A stretch of 64,000 nucleotides of DNA from Ureibacillus thermophilus (GTDB taxonomy: Bacteria; Bacillota; Bacilli; Bacillales_A; Planococcaceae), in NCBI RefSeq assembly GCF_004331915.1, contig NZ_CP036528.1:944567-1008566 (forward strand), read 5' to 3'. Under the pieces are notes generated by a model. It was not told the DNA's origin and did no database searches. It was given only the letters and a program-made list of their open reading frames with translations. Made by a program: the position numbers and the translations under genes. The first letter of the stretch is position 1; every line of letters begins with the position of its first letter. Below are positions 37,894 through 49,246 of the stretch, piece by piece.

Positions 37894-38358
37894 ATGAATA
37901 TTTATTTTGTTTGTACTGGAAACACATGCAGAAGTCCAATGGCAGAAGCAATTTTGAAACACAAGAATATAAAAGGCATCGAAGTAAAATCAGCGGGCAT
38001 TTTCGCATTAGAGGGAGGGAAAATGTCGGAACATTCAAAAACTGTCTTGGAGCAAGAAAATATTGATTTTCAACATACCACAAGACAAGTGAATGAATCG
38101 GATATTGAATGGGCGGACTTAATTTTAACTATGACAAGCGCCCATCGAGATATGATTTTACAATTATACGAAAAAGCGAAAGGAAAAACATATACGCTTA
38201 AAGAATATGTTACACCATATAGTTCATTAGACGTTTCTGACCCATATGGAGGCGATTTGAACACATATAAAAATACCTATGAAGAATTAAATAGATTAAT
38301 CGATGAATTAGTTAAGAAAATCACTGGAGGTGATCCAATTAATGAAGAAAACATTTAG
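37894..38358 (+). CDS. ywlE: Low-molecular-weight protein arginine phosphatase YwlE
   Basis: A 154-residue LMW-PTP-fold phosphatase. The P-loop CTGNTCRS begins at Cys7, and the acid/base Asp lies in DPYGG near 117. A Thr in the fifth loop position (Thr11) is the residue that selects phospho-arginine over phospho-tyrosine in B. subtilis YwlE, so it should counteract McsB-type arginine kinase. GAGAGGG precedes ATG 37894. The last 17 nt overlap the chemoreceptor gene. Confidence 0.93.
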   Translation: MNIYFVCTGNTCRSPMAEAILKHKNIKGIEVKSAGIFALEGGKMSEHSKTVLEQENIDFQHTTRQVNESDIEWADLILTMTSAHRDMILQLYEKAKGKTYTLKEYVTPYSSLDVSDPYGGDLNTYKNTYEELNRLIDELVKKITGGDPINEENI

Positions 38359-39631
38359 CATCCGAAAGAAACTTGTACTATTCGTCAGCATATTGGCAGT
38401 AATTACCTACTCTACAAGTTTCGTTTTCATTCGATTTTTGCACCCATACTTTTTCTCTAAATTTTTCCCGAATGAACTGCTCTTTGAAATTATTACATAC
38501 TTGTTAGGCATTACATGGTCCGGCATTTTGGCTGCCATTTTCAGCGTTGTGCTTACAAAACCGCTTGAAAAGTTGGAAAGAACAGCAACAAGGGTGGCAG
38601 AAGGAAAGATTGGAAAAGATGTGGAAATGCCCAAAACCCATGATGAAATCCGTTCAGTGGCAGAAGCGTTTCAACTGATGCTCCAAAACTTGCGTCAAAT
38701 GGTTGAGCGCATCGATGTTAACTTCCAAAAAACAAATCAAACGATTATTGAATTATCGGAGCAAACATCCAGAGCAACGAGAAAAGCAGAGGCAATTGCC
38801 CAAACCGTGGGTCAAATTTCAACGGGGGCGGAAGCATCTGCTATTGCGGTGCAAGAAACAGTGGAAGCAATTGAAGATGTGCGTCAACTAGCAGCAGAGG
38901 TAAATGAAAAAGCATTGAATTCAAGAGAAGAATCCTTGCAAATGCTTGAAAACTTAAAAGTAACCTCCAGTGCTTTTAATAACTTGATTAATAGTATTCA
39001 ACAAATTACGTATGGGAATGAAAGAGCGCTGGACAGCATTCATCAATTAGAAAAAAATGCTGAGCAAATCGGAAATATTATCAGCCTTGTTGGTGACATT
39101 GCCGCCCAAACAAATTTGCTTGCATTAAACGCCTCCATCGAAGCTGCTAGAGCAGGAGAACATGGAAAAGGATTTGCAGTAGTTGCAGAAGAAGTACGCA
39201 ATCTTGCCGATGAAAGTGCAAGGGCTGTACAAGGCATTACAGAATTAATCAAAACGATGCAGGAAAACGTGAATGTCGTTGTGAACCAAATGAAAGAACA
39301 AGTAGCCTTTGCGAAAAATGAATCGACGAAAATTACAGAAGCTACTGCCATTGTGGAAGAAATGGCAAGCAAAGTCCGCGGCATGGCAGATACAGTCATT
39401 CAAATTTCTCAATTGATTGAAAAGCAAATGGTCAATATTGAAACTACTGCTCATCAATCCCAAGAAGTAGCAGCGATTGCGGAAGAAACATCTGCTGGTG
39501 CAACGGAAGTAAAAGGTTCTACAGATGAACAAGCGGCAAGCTTAGAGGAAATTGAAAGACTATCAGAAGAATTAAAACATCAATCCGAGCAGCTATATAA
39601 ATTCATTCAACAGTTTGATCGTTCCAACTAG
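38342..39631 (+). CDS. Methyl-accepting chemotaxis protein with minimal sensor
   Basis: A 429-residue chemoreceptor. Two hydrophobic helices (about residues 9-30 and 44-68) are joined by only a short outer loop, so there is no classic extracellular sensor. A HAMP domain (near 70-120) and the MCP signalling domain follow, whose hairpin tip reads [20 protein letters not shown] near 260. I chose ATG 38342; GGAGGTGATCC (38326-38336) upstream matches the 16S rRNA 3' end over 11 bases. It overlaps ywlE and is absent from this place in B. subtilis. Confidence 0.9.
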   Translation: MKKTFSIRKKLVLFVSILAVITYSTSFVFIRFLHPYFFSKFFPNELLFEIITYLLGITWSGILAAIFSVVLTKPLEKLERTATRVAEGKIGKDVEMPKTHDEIRSVAEAFQLMLQNLRQMVERIDVNFQKTNQTIIELSEQTSRATRKAEAIAQTVGQISTGAEASAIAVQETVEAIEDVRQLAAEVNEKALNSREESLQMLENLKVTSSAFNNLINSIQQITYGNERALDSIHQLEKNAEQIGNIISLVGDIAAQTNLLALNASIEAARAGEHGKGFAVVAEEVRNLADESARAVQGITELIKTMQENVNVVVNQMKEQVAFAKNESTKITEATAIVEEMASKVRGMADTVIQISQLIEKQMVNIETTAHQSQEVAAIAEETSAGATEVKGSTDEQAASLEEIERLSEELKHQSEQLYKFIQQFDRSN

Positions 39632-39667
39632 TGATTTTCATTTGTCATTTCTAAAGGGGATGGAGAA

Positions 39668-40012
39668 ATGAGAAAATACAAAGGGGTTATGGCATCCGTT
39701 TTAACTGTCGGGCTCGTGATGGGGCTCAGTGCATGCAGTGGGGATGCCGATAAAGCTGCTGATAAGAAAGAAACCCAGGAAGACACAATCAATAAAGCTT
39801 TAGCAGCAGAAGGAGAAAAAATAGCAAAATCGAGTTGCGCCGGTTGCCATGGAGTAGATTTGAAAGGAGATCTCGGACCAAATTTACATAATCTCTCCTT
39901 GTCAAGAGAAGAGATTATAGAGATTTTGATAAAAGGACGAAAAACAATGCCGCCAGGAAGTGCAAATGGCAAGGAAGAAGAAGTGGCCGAGTATTTAATG
40001 ACGCTAAAGTAA
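39668..40012 (+). CDS. Lipoprotein cytochrome c (c551-like)
   Basis: A 114-residue mono-haem cytochrome c anchored by lipid. The signal peptide ends at LSAC (Cys23), then comes an acidic linker, haem motif CAGCH near residue 57 and axial Met in KTMPPG near 98. It resembles B. subtilis CccB, an electron carrier on the outer face of the membrane. GGGGATGGAG precedes ATG 39668. The converging neighbours are two extracytoplasmic lipoproteins; whether they interact is unknown. Confidence 0.9.
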   Translation: MRKYKGVMASVLTVGLVMGLSACSGDADKAADKKETQEDTINKALAAEGEKIAKSSCAGCHGVDLKGDLGPNLHNLSLSREEIIEILIKGRKTMPPGSANGKEEEVAEYLMTLK

Positions 40013-40024
40013 AATACATAATAA

Positions 40025-40060
40025 ACTCGAACGGAACAATGCCTCGTTCGGGTTTTTTAT
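40025..40060 (+). terminator. Cytochrome c gene terminator
   Basis: ACTCGAACG (40025-40033) pairs with CGTTCGGGT (40045-40053), one wobble, followed by TTTTT. Confidence 0.8.
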
Positions 40061-40084
40061 TTTGAAGAGAAATGGGGATTTGAC

Positions 40085-40123
40085 AAAAAAAGTAGTACAA
40101 ACCAATGACTGGTCTGTACTACT
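40085..40123 (-). terminator. Terminator of the lipoprotein operon
   Basis: AGTAGTACAAACCA (40091-40104) pairs with TGGTCTGTACTACT (40110-40123), one wobble. The A run at 40085-40091 is a T run on the minus strand. Confidence 0.85.
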
Positions 40124-40173
40124 AGAGGTGGTTAGTGGGTTGGACTGGGATTATTAATTCCAATCAAAGCTTA

Positions 40174-41679
40174 TTATTCGGTAATTTTAAACATTGCACG
40201 GATGGCAGGAATGCCTGTGCCCGGGTGATCATCTCGATACGTTAACATGGGTCTTAAATAATAAGTCGGTTGGATTTGTTGACCTTTATAAATGGAAGGA
40301 TATATATCAATGAATTGGTAACCCGGTTCGCCTGTTGCTTTTAATTTTAGATGGATCATTCCTTGGCTGTTGAAACCGCAAATGTATCCGATATAGCTGT
40401 TATTGTATAAAACAGCCAATGCGTTATCGAATTCTGTCCATCCCGAACCTTTAATAGTAATGACAAATTCTGTGCCCACTGGTCCGGATGAAGGCGAAAT
40501 AGATACAATCGAAGGCAAAATTCTTAAATACGTTTGCCCATAAACTTCATCTCCCACTTTTACATCGATTAAGTGAGGAAGCCCGCCTAAATCATCTGGA
40601 ATAGCAAACTCATAAACTAAGTTTCCATTGTCATCTGTTGTTGCTTCACCCAAATCGAAAACCTCTGGCCCATATCCTTCCGCAGTGACGCGTGTGCCGA
40701 CCATTGTATGCCAATCGAAAGTTACTTTTTCGTTTTTCGGTAAACCGGAAGCTGTTAATACAACTTTTTCGCCGACAGTGCCTTCTGAACGGTCAAGAGT
40801 TACGGTTACGCCATCTTTATTTTGCGGTTCTGGCATCTTAATTCCGCCGCCTGCTGGTTCAGGAGCTTCTTCCACATAAGACGCCGTTGTGACAGGCTCA
40901 TCGGAAGTGATTTCGAATGTAAAATAATGGGTATCGATGTAGTTAATTGCGGAGCTGCTTCGGCTTAAGTATGGGAATCCCATAGCACCACTTTCAACAG
41001 TAATGCTGTGAAGTCCTTTTTTTCCTACTGCACGGAATACGGCTTCTGCTTTACCGTTTGTTGTAATCGCTGTAATCATACCTGTGTATTTATTATCCCA
41101 GTTGACATGCCATAAACTACCAAACATTTTCCAGCTTAACCCTTCACCCTTGACAGTGACTTCTGTTCCAGGAGGGCCGGATGTTGGACTCATCGTAAAC
41201 ACGGTTTCTACAAAGAAGTTGGCTTTTGCGACCACTTCATCTTCCTGATAAATCAGAATATCGTGGTCATCCCCAAAGCCATCTGGAATGGAAAAGGTTC
41301 CTTCCCATTTTCCGTCTCCGTCAGCTGTGCCTTCAGCAACCACTTTTTCCACTGGTTTAAAAGCTGTACCGATGAAAGAATAATTATCTTCTATTTGGTA
41401 AGAACCGATCATGTCGACCCAAACAACTTTTAATGGTTGATTCGGCTTTAAAGAATCTAAAGTTATAGTCACTTCATCGCCAATCCGTCCGCTGCTTTTA
41501 CTTAGCGAAACATTGCCGATTAAATTCATTTGTTTTTCTTCTGAATTTTTTTCAGTAGTGTCTTCTGTATTTTTAGTATTTTCTTCAGTCTTTTCAGATT
41601 CTTGGCTAGAATCCGTACATCCTGCTATGAAGATTGCGGCAAAAAGTAGGAAGGTCATGAGGCGTAGGCGATGGATCAT
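40174..41679 (-). CDS. Lipoprotein with two duplicated Ig/TIG-like modules
   Basis: A 501-residue lipoprotein (lipobox IAGC, Cys21) with an acidic linker to about residue 50. The rest is an internal duplication: residues about 57-232 and 291-463 repeat the order VG[D/E]xV...W..M[I/V]G...IPD..G..H...SP[T/S]SGPxGTE...KGxG (SP at 164 and 395). The modules look like immunoglobulin/IPT-TIG beta sandwiches, joined by a Pro/Glu-rich linker (262-288). No catalytic motif is seen. It starts inside the stop of the upstream lipoprotein gene (4-nt overlap). A cell-surface binding or scaffold role is a guess. Confidence 0.8.
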   Translation of the reverse strand: MIHRLRLMTFLLFAAIFIAGCTDSSQESEKTEENTKNTEDTTEKNSEEKQMNLIGNVSLSKSSGRIGDEVTITLDSLKPNQPLKVVWVDMIGSYQIEDNYSFIGTAFKPVEKVVAEGTADGDGKWEGTFSIPDGFGDDHDILIYQEDEVVAKANFFVETVFTMSPTSGPPGTEVTVKGEGLSWKMFGSLWHVNWDNKYTGMITAITTNGKAEAVFRAVGKKGLHSITVESGAMGFPYLSRSSSAINYIDTHYFTFEITSDEPVTTASYVEEAPEPAGGGIKMPEPQNKDGVTVTLDRSEGTVGEKVVLTASGLPKNEKVTFDWHTMVGTRVTAEGYGPEVFDLGEATTDDNGNLVYEFAIPDDLGGLPHLIDVKVGDEVYGQTYLRILPSIVSISPSSGPVGTEFVITIKGSGWTEFDNALAVLYNNSYIGYICGFNSQGMIHLKLKATGEPGYQFIDIYPSIYKGQQIQPTYYLRPMLTYRDDHPGTGIPAIRAMFKITE

Positions 41680-42254
41680 GAAGTTGTTTCCTCACCTTCG
41701 CTAGATGCGGATTCTTTGGATGCTTGTTCTTGAGCAGCTTGAGATAATCTTGCTTCTTCGCCTTTTTCAAGAATTGTCAACTTCGATAAAGAAACGTCAA
41801 ATGGTTGATACGTAAATTCTTTGCCATCTACTTCTGCCACAATCTTATAATCTAATGTACCAGTAGGGAAGTCATCTGGAATTGTCCAGCTCACTGTGTA
41901 AAGCAATGTACCTTCTTCTCCGTGTGGTCCAATCTTCATTTCATATTCATCTCCAGTGGCTAAAACCACTTTCACTTTTGCATCTTCTACTGTTTGGTTC
42001 GTCTCTTGATCCACTACATTTGCTCGGAACACGATTGTATGACCCCGTTCGAAGCGACTATCTACTACGCATACAGCATCCGCTTGAAGATGGGAATTAA
42101 TTGTGTCGCCCAATACAACGATAGATGCTTCTTCAGTTGCAGTTGTTGTTTCTGTGTCATCTTCCTTTGTGGAATCGTTTCCATTACAGCCCGCAACAAG
42201 CAATCCTGCAAACAACAACCCTGCCAACAAATGCCTTTTTCTTTTTTTCACCAC
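41676..42254 (-). CDS. Lipoprotein of unknown function, Ig-like domain
   Basis: A 192-residue lipoprotein (basic N terminus, lipobox VAGC, Cys23) with a Thr/Glu/Asp-rich linker and one beta-rich domain (about residues 45-165). Its phrase WTIPDDFPTGTLDYKI resembles the IPDDLGG region of the next protein, so the two may share a fold. The C-terminal tail is Ser/Glu-rich. AAAGGAGG lies upstream on the minus strand. It is the first gene of a two-gene operon; no function can be named. Confidence 0.78.
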   Translation of the reverse strand: MVKKRKRHLLAGLLFAGLLVAGCNGNDSTKEDDTETTTATEEASIVVLGDTINSHLQADAVCVVDSRFERGHTIVFRANVVDQETNQTVEDAKVKVVLATGDEYEMKIGPHGEEGTLLYTVSWTIPDDFPTGTLDYKIVAEVDGKEFTYQPFDVSLSKLTILEKGEEARLSQAAQEQASKESASSEGEETTS

Positions 42255-42620
42255 TTATAATCCTCCTTTGTTCCTTTTACTTTCTTCCTATTAAATTTTT
42301 AAAATTTCTGAATTTACTTAATATTATAACTTTCACCAATTCAGAAAAAAAGAGTGTTTTAGAAAAAATACCTAAAACAAAAATGTTGCCGAAGTTGTGT
42401 TTTAAAGAAAATGAAAAGGAATGAAAAAATTCCGAATAATGATGCTAGAAAACGAAAAAAATATTTATCCTTCTCTCAAAATATGAACATTTTTATTAAA
42501 TCCAGAAAAAATATTCGTATTTTGATAAAAAGCCGGTTTAAAAATATAGGAAAATCCGTGTTCATCTTTTATAATTAGTGGTACACTGTTGTTATCAAAA
42601 TGCTTTGAGGAGGTAAACAA
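42255..42620. other. 366-bp divergent intergenic region
   Basis: Very AT-rich. A minus-strand TATAAT near 42320-42330 could serve the lipoprotein operon, and a plus-strand TATAAT at 42570-42575 with a poor -35 could serve rpiB. No hairpin terminator, repeat or ORF of note was seen. Confidence 0.5.
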
Positions 42621-43058
42621 GTGAAAGTAGCCATTTCATCAGACCATGGCGGCAATAATTTACGTAAAGAAATCATGGCTTTGTTGGATGAATTGAATAT
42701 TGAATATGAAGATTTTGGTCCGAAAACAGACGATTCCGTCGACTATCCGGACTATGCGCTTCCGGTGGCGGAAGGGGTAGCAAACGGAAAATTTGACCGC
42801 GGCATTTTAATTTGCGGAACTGGCATCGGGATGTCCATTGCAGCGAATAAAGTAAAAGGTGTTCGCTGTGCGTTGGTTCACGATGTTTTTAGTGCAAAAG
42901 CTACGAGATGTCATAACGATTCCAATGTTTTGGCAATGGGAGAGAGAGTCATTGGTCCGGGTTTAGCACGGGAAATCGTGAAAACATGGTTGAATACAGA
43001 TTTTGAAGGCGGCCGCCACGAACGCCGCGTGAAAAAAATTGCGGAACTTGAAGGGTGA
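42621..43058 (+). CDS. rpiB: Ribose-5-phosphate isomerase B
   Basis: A 145-residue RpiB interconverting ribose 5-phosphate and ribulose 5-phosphate. The N-terminal SDHGG motif (residues 6-10) and the active-site Cys in CGTGIGMSI near 67 are present. The start is GTG 42621 after GAGGAGG. It occupies the ywlF position. The next gene starts 7 nt after its stop, with overlapping translation signals. Confidence 0.94.
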   Translation: MKVAISSDHGGNNLRKEIMALLDELNIEYEDFGPKTDDSVDYPDYALPVAEGVANGKFDRGILICGTGIGMSIAANKVKGVRCALVHDVFSAKATRCHNDSNVLAMGERVIGPGLAREIVKTWLNTDFEGGRHERRVKKIAELEG

Positions 43059-43065
43059 GTTTCTT

Positions 43066-43632
43066 ATGGTTCTTGAAACCATTCAAAATCAATTGTCGCA
43101 GTTGCTTTCGGAATTTGAAGAACAAGTGGAGCTATTGCCGGGGCAACTTTTTGTGGTCGGCTGTTCGACATCGGAAATCAAAGGTTCAAAAATTGGAACA
43201 GCTGGTTCAATGGAGATTGCGAAAGTGTTATACGAAGAATTGAACGCCTTCGCAAAAAGGCATGGAGTGTATCTTGTTTTCCAAGGATGCGAGCATATCA
43301 ACCGCGCATTGACTTTGGAACAGGAAGCAGCCGAGAAATATGGTCTTGAGCCGGTATCGGTGATTCCTGTTCAAAATGCAGGCGGTTCTATGTCTGCATA
43401 TGCCTATCGAAAATTGAAAAAACCTGTGGTGGTTGAAAATATTCGGGCTCATGCGGGAATTGATATTGGACAAACGTTGATTGGCATGCATTTAAAAGAG
43501 GTGGCTGTTCCTGTCCGCACATCTGTCCGTCAAATTGGCGAAGCAATTGTATCTGCGGCAAAAACCCGACCAAAACTTATTGGAGGCAGCCGCGCAGTTT
43601 ATGAACTCGAAAAAGGAACATCCTGCCAGTAA
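43066..43632 (+). CDS. ywlG: UPF0340/TIGR01440 family protein YwlG
   Basis: A 188-residue protein of the YwlG family, conserved between rpiB and glyA in Bacillales; function unknown. It contains [11 protein letters not shown] near residue 28, [11 protein letters not shown] near 76 and [10 protein letters not shown] near 131, which may form a ligand site. I chose ATG 43066 with GAAGGGTGAG upstream; the longer frame overlaps rpiB by 20 nt. Confidence 0.88.
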   Translation: MVLETIQNQLSQLLSEFEEQVELLPGQLFVVGCSTSEIKGSKIGTAGSMEIAKVLYEELNAFAKRHGVYLVFQGCEHINRALTLEQEAAEKYGLEPVSVIPVQNAGGSMSAYAYRKLKKPVVVENIRAHAGIDIGQTLIGMHLKEVAVPVRTSVRQIGEAIVSAAKTRPKLIGGSRAVYELEKGTSCQ

Positions 43633-43718
43633 TTATATACGTTAACCAGCAGAAGTTTATGCAAATTATAAGGGAATCTTTCTTACTTGAAAATATAAAA
43701 ATAGTAGGAGGAACTTTG

Positions 43719-44981
43719 ATGGCTTACGAAAAACTTGCAGCCCAAGACAAGGCTGTACTTGAAGCAATTTTAAATGAAAAGAAACGTCAACAAGAAAACA
43801 TTGAATTAATTGCATCCGAAAATATCGTTTCAGAAGCGGTAATGGAAGCGCAAGGATCTGTGTTAACAAATAAATATGCAGAAGGTTACCCAGGAAAACG
43901 TTACTATGGCGGCTGTGAACACGTCGACGTAGTAGAAGAGATCGCTCGTGAACGGGCAAAAGAACTCTTTGGTGCAAAATTTGCAAATGTTCAACCGCAT
44001 TCCGGCGCTCAAGCAAACATGGCGGTTTATTTCTCTGTATTGCAACCAGGAGACACAGTATTGGGAATGAATTTATCCCATGGCGGTCACTTAACCCATG
44101 GTTCGCCAGTCAACTTCTCCGGGATTCAATACAATTTCGTTGAATATGGCGTAACAAAAGATACGAATGTGATTGACTATGATGATGTTCGTGCGAAAGC
44201 ATTGGAACATAAACCAAAACTAATCGTGGCAGGCGCTTCTAGTTATCCTAGAGAGATTGATTTCAAAAAATTCCGCGAAATCGCTGATGAAGTGGGCGCT
44301 TACTTCATGGTGGATATGGCGCATATCGCAGGTCTTGTGGCTGCTGGCGAACATCCATCTCCAGTTCCATATGCGCATTTCACAACAACAACGACGCACA
44401 AAACATTGCGCGGCCCTCGCGGCGGTTTAGTGCTCACTAACGACGAAGAATTGGCGAAAAAAATTGACAAATCCGTGTTCCCTGGCATTCAAGGCGGTCC
44501 ATTAATGCACGTGATTGCCGCAAAAGCAGTGGCATTTGGCGAAGCATTGAAACCGGAATTCAAAGAATACGCAAAGCAAATTAAGAAAAATGCTCAAGTA
44601 CTTGCGGAAACATTGATTTCTGAAGGTCTGCAAATCGTATCCGGCGGAACAGACAACCACTTATTGCTTGTAAATGTAAAATCTGTCGGCCTTACTGGAA
44701 AAGCAGCAGAAAAATTATTGGATGAAGTAAAAATCACTGTAAACAAAAACTCCATCCCATTTGATGAAGAAAAACCATTTGTGACATCCGGCATCCGCAT
44801 TGGTACACCAGCCATTACAACTCGCGGCTTTAAAGAAGAAGATGCGAAAGAAGTCGGCTTAATCATTGCAAAAGTATTGAAAAATCCAGAAGATCAAGCA
44901 GTTAAAGAAGAAGCTCTTGCCCGCGTTAAAGTATTGACTGACAAATATCCGATTTATGAAGATTTAGTGGTAGGAAAATAA
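43719..44981 (+). CDS. glyA: Serine hydroxymethyltransferase
   Basis: A 420-residue PLP enzyme converting serine and tetrahydrofolate to glycine and methylene-THF. The PLP Lys lies in [14 protein letters not shown] near residue 226; the N-terminal ELIASEN and [13 protein letters not shown] motifs are present. AGGAGG lies before ATG 43719; the open frame runs 20 codons further up without an SD. Confidence 0.98.
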   Translation: MAYEKLAAQDKAVLEAILNEKKRQQENIELIASENIVSEAVMEAQGSVLTNKYAEGYPGKRYYGGCEHVDVVEEIARERAKELFGAKFANVQPHSGAQANMAVYFSVLQPGDTVLGMNLSHGGHLTHGSPVNFSGIQYNFVEYGVTKDTNVIDYDDVRAKALEHKPKLIVAGASSYPREIDFKKFREIADEVGAYFMVDMAHIAGLVAAGEHPSPVPYAHFTTTTTHKTLRGPRGGLVLTNDEELAKKIDKSVFPGIQGGPLMHVIAAKAVAFGEALKPEFKEYAKQIKKNAQVLAETLISEGLQIVSGGTDNHLLLVNVKSVGLTGKAAEKLLDEVKITVNKNSIPFDEEKPFVTSGIRIGTPAITTRGFKEEDAKEVGLIIAKVLKNPEDQAVKEEALARVKVLTDKYPIYEDLVVGK

Positions 44982-44989
44982 TCGATTTG

Positions 44990-45021
44990 CCTCGCTCAAG
45001 TGGATTGAGCGGGGTTTTTTT
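44990..45021 (+). terminator. glyA terminator
   Basis: CCTCGCTCAA (44990-44999) pairs with TTGAGCGGGG (45005-45014), one wobble, followed by TTTTTTT. Confidence 0.85.
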
Positions 45022-45948
<927 letters not shown>

Positions 45949-45956
45949 TATTTAGA

Positions 45957-45990
45957 GAAAAAGCGTCCTTCATTTTGAAGGGCGTTTTCC
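45957..45990 (+). terminator. upp terminator
   Basis: AAGCGTCCTTC (45961-45971) pairs with GAAGGGCGTTT (45977-45987), short T tail. Confidence 0.7.
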
Positions 45991-46052
45991 ACTATTCAAA
46001 CGTCTTATAAACTACAGCACTCATTGCCCATACAGGAAGGGAGAATCATTCA

Positions 46053-47174
46053 TTGCAAAAAATTAAAGTGATGACTATATTTGGTACAAGACCTGAAGCG
46101 ATTAAAATGGCGCCAGTTGTGTTGGAACTCCAAAAGCATCCAGACGAAATCGAATCGATTGTCACAGTCACAGCACAGCATCGCCAAATGCTTGACCAAG
46201 TTCTCGAAACATTCAATATTACGCCTGATTACGACTTAAATATTATGAAAGACCGGCAAACATTAATCGATGTAACGGTCAACGCCCTTCAAGGTTTGGA
46301 CAAAGTCATGAAGGAAGCAAAGCCAGACATCGTATTGGTGCATGGCGATACAACAACGACATTTGTAGGAAGCCTTGCCGCGTTCTACAATCAAATTGCC
46401 ATTGGACACGTCGAAGCGGGCTTGAGAACGCACAACAAATACTCACCTTATCCGGAAGAAATGAATCGCCAGTTGACAGGGGTTATGGCAGACCTTCACT
46501 TTGCGCCGACTGAACAATCGCGCCAAAACTTACTGAAAGAAAATAAAAATCCAGATACGATTTTTGTGACAGGCAATACAGCCATTGATGCACTAAAAAC
46601 AACGGTGAAAGAACAGTATTCACACCCGATTCTAGAGAAAATCGGAAGCGACCGCATGATTCTTTTAACAGCCCATCGCCGTGAAAACTTGGGCGAACCG
46701 ATGCGCCATATGTTCCGTGCCATCAAGCGTCTTTTGCAAGAACACGATGATGTACAAGTAATTTATCCAGTGCATTTAAATCCAGCAGTAAGAGAAGTAG
46801 CTAATGAAATTTTAGGAAATGATCCGAGAATTCATTTGATTGAACCGCTTGAAGTATTTGATTTCCATAATTTCGCTGCCCGATCATATATGATTTTGAC
46901 AGATTCGGGAGGCGTACAGGAAGAAGCGCCGTCTTTAGGAAAACCAGTGCTTGTACTAAGGGATACAACAGAGCGGCCTGAAGGGATTGCTGCAGGTACC
47001 TTGAAACTTGCGGGAACAAACGAAGAAAACATTTATCGTTTGGCGAAGGAATTATTGGAGGACGAAGAAGCTTACAATCAAATGGCAAAAGCGTCCAATC
47101 CATATGGAGATGGTTTTGCATCAAGACGGATAGTAGATGCACTTCTTACGTATTTCTACGAAAAGAAACGTTAA
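46053..47174 (+). CDS. mnaA: UDP-N-acetylglucosamine 2-epimerase (non-hydrolysing)
   Basis: A 373-residue epimerase making UDP-ManNAc from UDP-GlcNAc for teichoic-acid linkage units or other wall glycans. Conserved sites: GTRPEAIKMAP near residue 11, HGDTTTT near 96, HVEAGLRT near 118, TAHRREN near 209 and DSGGVQEEAP near 289. The start is TTG 46053 after GAAGGGAG; an in-frame ATG at 46071 is possible but would cut the first beta strand. It lies directly before the ATP synthase operon, as in B. subtilis. Confidence 0.95.
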   Translation: MQKIKVMTIFGTRPEAIKMAPVVLELQKHPDEIESIVTVTAQHRQMLDQVLETFNITPDYDLNIMKDRQTLIDVTVNALQGLDKVMKEAKPDIVLVHGDTTTTFVGSLAAFYNQIAIGHVEAGLRTHNKYSPYPEEMNRQLTGVMADLHFAPTEQSRQNLLKENKNPDTIFVTGNTAIDALKTTVKEQYSHPILEKIGSDRMILLTAHRRENLGEPMRHMFRAIKRLLQEHDDVQVIYPVHLNPAVREVANEILGNDPRIHLIEPLEVFDFHNFAARSYMILTDSGGVQEEAPSLGKPVLVLRDTTERPEGIAAGTLKLAGTNEENIYRLAKELLEDEEAYNQMAKASNPYGDGFASRRIVDALLTYFYEKKR

Positions 47175-47320
47175 TCAAAATCTATTCATAATTATAGGGA
47201 TATAAAAATGCAAAAAATCATTGTAACAAATATCACTGCCTGCTAAAACCAATTTTCTGTAGTAAATTTGTCGATATTTTGACAAGATAATTTCGGTGTG
47301 AAGTTTTTCACTAAAACGCA

Positions 47321-47349
47321 TTGACATCAAAATTTCCCTATTGTATGCT
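47321..47349 (+). promoter_or_regulatory. Promoter of the atp operon
   Basis: TTGACA at 47321-47326 and TATGCT at 47344-47349, 17-bp spacer. The leader to atpI is about 255 nt and begins with a hairpin, AAGGGTTT (47370-47377) with AAACCCTT (47397-47404), not followed by T. Bases 47405-47595 hold no other assignable element. Confidence 0.7.
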
Positions 47350-47610
47350 TACAAAGTGTATGAATATTAAAGGGTTTCGTTCAGAAAATGATACTCAAAC
47401 CCTTGTAATATCAAGTTTCTACTACCAATACGGTGGGAACGTAGAATGCAATTTTGGGAACGTGGAAGAGTCTGAATACAAGAGCTGAATTAGGGGAAAA
47501 ATATATCACCGTAAAAAATTTTTGCCCTCATGTGAAAACTAAAAGTAATAACCCCATTCTACACCATGTTTCCATGGTACGGCAAATAATGGATTCAGGA
47601 GATTATACCA

Positions 47611-47985
47611 ATGTTGGATTTGCACCGAACTTTTGATAAGCAGAAAAAAGCTTTATTTTTTTTGCTTGCCCTATGTGTATTGGGATGGTTCTTTACACCA
47701 TATCCAACGATTTTTTCCGGGATAGGGATCGGTGCGATTTTTGGTACTTACAACTTTTGGATTCTTGTTCGACGAATGGACAAGTTTGACCGTTCCTATC
47801 GTGATGGAAAACGTTCAGTTTCACTTGGTTCGGGTTTGCGCTTTGCATCTGCAGTCGCTGCAGTCGCAATACCTATCTCGTTGCCCAACTACTTCAATGT
47901 TGTTAGCTCAGTTATTGGGTTAATGATACCTTATATCTTCCTCTTTATTGAGGCCTTATATAGTTTAATGAAAACTAGAAAATAG
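47611..47985 (+). CDS. atpI: ATP synthase subunit I
   Basis: A 124-residue membrane protein with four hydrophobic segments, the AtpI accessory factor (proposed to help c-ring assembly or magnesium supply). It is first in the atp operon. ATG 47611 has CAGGAGA upstream. The basic loop RRMDKFDRSYRDGKRS divides the two pairs of helices. Confidence 0.88.
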   Translation: MLDLHRTFDKQKKALFFLLALCVLGWFFTPYPTIFSGIGIGAIFGTYNFWILVRRMDKFDRSYRDGKRSVSLGSGLRFASAVAAVAIPISLPNYFNVVSSVIGLMIPYIFLFIEALYSLMKTRK

Positions 47986-48006
47986 GTCCATTTGAAAGTG
48001 AGGTGA

Positions 48007-48741
<735 letters not shown>

Positions 48742-48794
48742 TTTATAAATTCATAGTGTTATACACATTATGAGTATTTTTATGAAAAAAATAA

Positions 48795-49034
<240 letters not shown>

Positions 49035-49045
49035 TTGGTTCCATG

Positions 49046-49092
49046 TGGCGAAGGATGATTTACATAAAAAAACTTCGCCATTCCTTTTATTT
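49046..49092 (+). terminator. Hairpin between atpE and atpF
   Basis: TGGCGAAG (49046-49053) pairs perfectly with CTTCGCCA (49073-49080), followed by TTCCTTTTATTTT. A partial terminator or RNA-end stabiliser here would raise atpE mRNA over downstream genes, matching the many c copies per enzyme. Confidence 0.55.
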
Positions 49093-49246
49093 TCAATGTT
49101 TAAGGAAGACATTTTTTTAGAAGAATGACTGGTAGAAAATGAAAAGGTTTTAAATATAAATGGCTCTCTTCAAATTTCAATTAGAAATGGACTGAAGAAG
49201 GGCAAGTAAAATGGAATTTGAAGCTCTTGAAGGGAGTGAAACAATC

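Noticed and set aside
47268-47285. TTGTC-N8-GACAA inverted repeat upstream of the atp promoter
   Set aside because: Only 5-bp arms in AT-rich DNA, about 35 bp upstream of the -35 box; not distinguishable from chance.
47454-47636. 60-codon ORF overlapping atpI
   Set aside because: No SD, no recognisable composition, and it overlaps the well-supported atpI start in another frame.
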